The position numbers were made by a program, and so were the translations under genes. Positions 61,004 to 64,000 of a stretch of 64,000 bases of DNA are shown here, in pieces. The notes under the pieces are model-generated. The model saw only the letters and a program-made list of their open reading frames with translations, did not search any database and was not told where the DNA came from. Within the stretch, counting starts at the first letter, position 1, and each line of letters begins with the position of its first letter. The stretch is from the NCBI RefSeq assembly GCF_000006445.2, contig NC_006047.2:992001-1056000 (forward strand), written 5' to 3'. The stretch comes from Debaryomyces hansenii CBS767 (taxonomy: Eukaryota; Ascomycota; Pichiomycetes; Serinales; Debaryomycetaceae).

Positions 61004-62144
61004 ACTGTAGTTAAATATTCAATCTTTAGCGTTAGCTCGATGCCTTTCTGATTCTCCTATGACAATTCTATCTGTCCAATTAGCATATATTTCCTGAGAA
61101 GTATTAAACAGTTAACTATCCTGTGGGCCAAAAAGTATTAAATGAAATAATAATCACAACCGCTTATGTAATTTATTATGTAAGTATAGTTTTACCATGT
61201 AAGACCATGTCCGGCTTTTTCATTTATCCCAGGCCAAACACCTGTGATAATTACTAGAGAACGATAAGCATCTTTCTGCCTTGAGGTGGCCTTTGAGGTC
61301 TCTATAAAATATGTGTTTTGTTGAACGAACAGGGTGTATGCAACTAGAGGTAATTTGCAGCTTCGATCAATATACAGGAGTCTGCTTCGTTTCAAAGCTT
61401 ATAGGAGATCAGTGGACACGGAGAATAACATGAAGAGGCAGCAGGCTGTATGGATGATCAGAAGAGATTGAGTTTGGTGGACTTTCCTTTCTTTACGTTT
61501 TGGGGATTTTAGAACTATAGTGGTGTAATAATTTCGTGTTGATATTTTTACTTGATGAGCATCCGAGATATTCTAGGTGGGTACCAGTTCTAGAGACGAA
61601 TTACTGTTTAATTAAGATACGTAAGGTATATCAACATGCAAAGGTATACTAGGCTTTAATTTGAAGCGATGGGGTATCAGTAATACGACAGGAGAGTGAA
61701 GATGAGTGCGTGCATACATCGACTATGAATAGTCAATTATCTAATAGACTAGCCCATTTTTTCGACATAAGGCTTTGCTAGTTGCACTAGACACTTGGAT
61801 GTAGGCAGGAGAATGTATGAGTGGTATTGGAGTAGGAATTTATAGAACAAATAGAGGGTGCAAAATGAGACAAAGCTAAACCGAGTCTAACAACACTAGC
61901 AAATACCACTTTCTTAACACAATGGCTAATATGTATTGTCTCTGACACATCTATGAATATCCTTCTTGAAGTGCCATATCAAGGTACCAGAAATTCTTGT
62001 AACGATTTGTAACAACTTGTTAGTCAGCAAGCGACAGAAAATACGACAGGAAATTTCACGCGTTAATTTATCAACAGAATAGTTGATCCTAGATCAGCGT
62101 AAGTATAAAGAAAAGTGCAACTTGAAATAGAAATACTACCGAAG
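61004..62144. other. 1.14-kb divergent region between copy B and TOF1
   Basis: No gene or RNA seen; one 67-codon minus-strand frame (61192-61395) has no features of a gene. A perfect MluI cell-cycle box lies at the TOF1 end. Confidence 0.6.
62058..62063. promoter_or_regulatory. MCB element (ACGCGT) of TOF1
   Basis: Perfect ACGCGT palindrome 82 bp before the TOF1 ATG, the binding site of MBF, which drives replication genes in late G1. It is the only exact ACGCGT that I noticed in an intergenic region of the window. Confidence 0.7.
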
Positions 62145-64000
62145 ATGAGTAGGTCAGGGTCGGAAGAAGAACGTTTTTCTTCTGATGAAGGTATGGAAGA
62201 ATTGGGAGATTTTATCGTGTCAGATGAGGAGCCAAATCACGAATCGGCTCGAGATGACGATGCAGAAGTGCATAATGATAGGTTATTACAAATGACTAGC
62301 ACATTGAAGCCAAATGAATCCCAAACACAAAAGCTCTTGAGAGCACATATATCTGTATTGGTATCAGCTTTAGGGGGACCAGATCATACATCGCCTATAT
62401 CCCCACCACCGTACAAGTTGGGACAAGACGCGTTAGCATGCTTAAAGGATATTAAAAGATGGATCAAATCGGTAGACGAAAAAAAAGGCAATTTTGACGT
62501 AGCGCTAGCATGTGCTGATTCAGGGCTTGTAGTTAATGACCTACTTGTAATTTTATGTCAATGGGATAGCCAACAAAATTCAAAAAAGCCGTTGAAGAAT
62601 GCTAGAACCATGGAAAAGATTATGCTCTCGTGTTTGGAATTGTTGGTGTTACTTACATGGCCTACAGACTTGAATTCTGAGCTGTCTGAGAATCAAAAGC
62701 TCCATTTTGCAAGTGTCAGGAAAAGTCAAATTGTTTACAAAAAGCATATTTTAGCATATAACAAAGGTCAAACCCTTAAGGCAGTAATTAGACTTGTGTT
62801 ACCTACTATAGCGAAACATAGAATAGATAGAGAGCCAAGAGATAATGCTATATTAAGGTTGGTCCTATTTTTTATAAGAAATGTTTTGAATATTGAACCT
62901 GCAAACTCTTCTATTTCTACAAAGTCCAGAAAACATGTCACTAACTTGGATAATCTACCTACAAATGTTAATTATGACGATATCTCTATGAATGCTGTGT
63001 TATCTTGTTTCAAAAATAATAAGGTTTTGATGTTCTTACTTACACTTTCAGGCTCTTTGGGTACTGATTTTGATAAAGAAACATTCGGCCAGCCATGCCT
63101 AGAATGTATTTATTTGATCATTAAAGGAGTCAAGACGCAAGATATTTTGAATCCACAGCAGAACTCAAAACAACAACAAAGATACCAACAACAGCAACGG
63201 GAGCAATCTCAACAAGACCAGAATCCAATCCAATCTGTAACAACAACATCAGGATTAGAATTACAAGATTTATTAAGCGAAGAATCAAAAAGGAAAAAGT
63301 TTCAAACTCAAAACATTTCCACAAGACATGGTAGATTTGGATCTCTTCTATCTATTCAAGGAAATAATACATCCTATGTGATATCCGGTCAAGAAGCGTT
63401 ACTAGACACCAATCTGTCACTAGCAAAATTGGATGAATCAAAAAAGTGGAATAACCGCTCGCACTTCAAATATGATTCAGATGATTACGTTAAAGCTACT
63501 TCAGAATTCTTGAACGGCTCATCGGTTATCATATTGAAAGAATTCATTGAACAATTTCTCTCCGGGGGGTGCTTTAATACTTTGATTGAATGTATAGGAT
63601 GGTTATTATCTGGAACCAATGACTTGAATTATGTTGATGATTATGAAAAGGCATGCTATTTCTTAACAGTAGCTTGGTTCTTGAATTATAAAAGAGAACG
63701 GAATGTGTTGTTCGATATTCTTGGAACTGCTAATCTCGATGAGGATGACGATGGATTGGACTACGGATCCGTTAGTGCAGGATTAAGTGAAGTTAATTTC
63801 ATTCTTATAATCTCTTATTTTAGAGAATCATTTGAAGCAAAAAATTGGAACTCGCTTCATGTCGCCATGATTTGTTTTAAGGAATTGTTATTAATATCTT
63901 ATTCTATATTTTCAAGATTTTCCGACAGGGGACTTCAAGGTGAGGAAGAAGCTGACGATGACCAAGAAGAAATAGATAAGGAGTTAGCGGAAGGTATAAT
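62145..64000 (+). CDS. TOF1: Replication fork protection protein Tof1/Timeless (3' truncated)
   Basis: Starts at ATG 62145 and remains open to the end of the window (618 codons visible). After an acidic N-terminal extension of about 60 residues comes the Timeless signature: [66 protein letters not shown], and [13 protein letters not shown]. Later blocks ([28 protein letters not shown]) also fit Tof1. Tof1 with Csm3 stabilises the replication fork, couples helicase to polymerase and supports checkpoint signalling. An MCB element lies upstream. Confidence 0.92.
   Translation, partial: MSRSGSEEERFSSDEGMEELGDFIVSDEEPNHESARDDDAEVHNDRLLQMTSTLKPNESQTQKLLRAHISVLVSALGGPDHTSPISPPPYKLGQDALACLKDIKRWIKSVDEKKGNFDVALACADSGLVVNDLLVILCQWDSQQNSKKPLKNARTMEKIMLSCLELLVLLTWPTDLNSELSENQKLHFASVRKSQIVYKKHILAYNKGQTLKAVIRLVLPTIAKHRIDREPRDNAILRLVLFFIRNVLNIEPANSSISTKSRKHVTNLDNLPTNVNYDDISMNAVLSCFKNNKVLMFLLTLSGSLGTDFDKETFGQPCLECIYLIIKGVKTQDILNPQQNSKQQQRYQQQQREQSQQDQNPIQSVTTTSGLELQDLLSEESKRKKFQTQNISTRHGRFGSLLSIQGNNTSYVISGQEALLDTNLSLAKLDESKKWNNRSHFKYDSDDYVKATSEFLNGSSVIILKEFIEQFLSGGCFNTLIECIGWLLSGTNDLNYVDDYEKACYFLTVAWFLNYKRERNVLFDILGTANLDEDDDGLDYGSVSAGLSEVNFILIISYFRESFEAKNWNSLHVAMICFKELLLISYSIFSRFSDRGLQGEEEADDDQEEIDKELAEGI

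Noticed and set aside
61192..61395. 67-codon minus-strand frame in the TOF1 upstream region
   Set aside because: No features of a gene; the spacer is otherwise non-coding.

Overview
The window is nuclear DNA of an ascomycete yeast, most likely a Debaryomyces-type species of the CUG-Ser clade. Genes are compact, nearly intronless and AT-rich, and every recognisable product has a budding-yeast counterpart. CTG codons are scarce; the one in the ESCRT-III gene (22391-22393) falls where the S. cerevisiae protein, as I remember it, has serine, so CTG probably encodes Ser. Residues quoted here use the standard code. Identities rest on recognising protein families from the sequence alone; no database search was run.

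Layout. 1-11 kb: 3' part of SHE3 (+), ASA1 (-), iron permease FTR1 (+), exocyst SEC5 (-) and REB1 (-), the last with Reb1-type sites at its own promoter. 10.8-22 kb: NudE-like NDL1, the giant HEAT-repeat gene LAA1, ferroxidase FET3, and a D-amino-acid oxidase gene with a 52-nt intron, all on +. 22-26 kb: DID4/VPS2, MET14, MRP17 and AUR1, a set that I recall as lying together beside CEN11 in S. cerevisiae. 27-31 kb: glucose-6-phosphate 1-epimerase, a low-complexity protein with 27-bp coding repeats, and a zinc-cluster regulator with two Cys6 motifs; the last two share a promoter unusually rich in CGGA/TCCG. 31-45 kb: mediator subunit RGR1/MED14, an F-box/LRR protein, kinase PRR1, an NBA1-like bud-neck protein, a mitochondrial membrane protein, BUB3 and RKM4. 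45-52 kb: a TRP/flavin-carrier family protein, an intron-containing tRNA-Phe, MRP10, a mitochondrial protein and a Pcl1/2-type cyclin. 52-64 kb: a 2.1-kb gene-free stretch, two tandem related zinc-cluster regulators, and the 5' part of TOF1.

Functional threads. Reductive iron uptake is represented by both FTR1 and FET3, 14 kb apart rather than adjacent. MET14 carries a CACGTG (Cbf1-type) element, TOF1 a perfect MluI cell-cycle box, and the Pcl-type cyclin several SCB/MCB-like elements. No transposon, CRISPR array, rRNA or bacterial-type system was found. The least explained parts are the CGGA-rich promoter with its two-cluster regulator, the repeats upstream of FTR1, and the gene-free 51.8-53.9 kb region.
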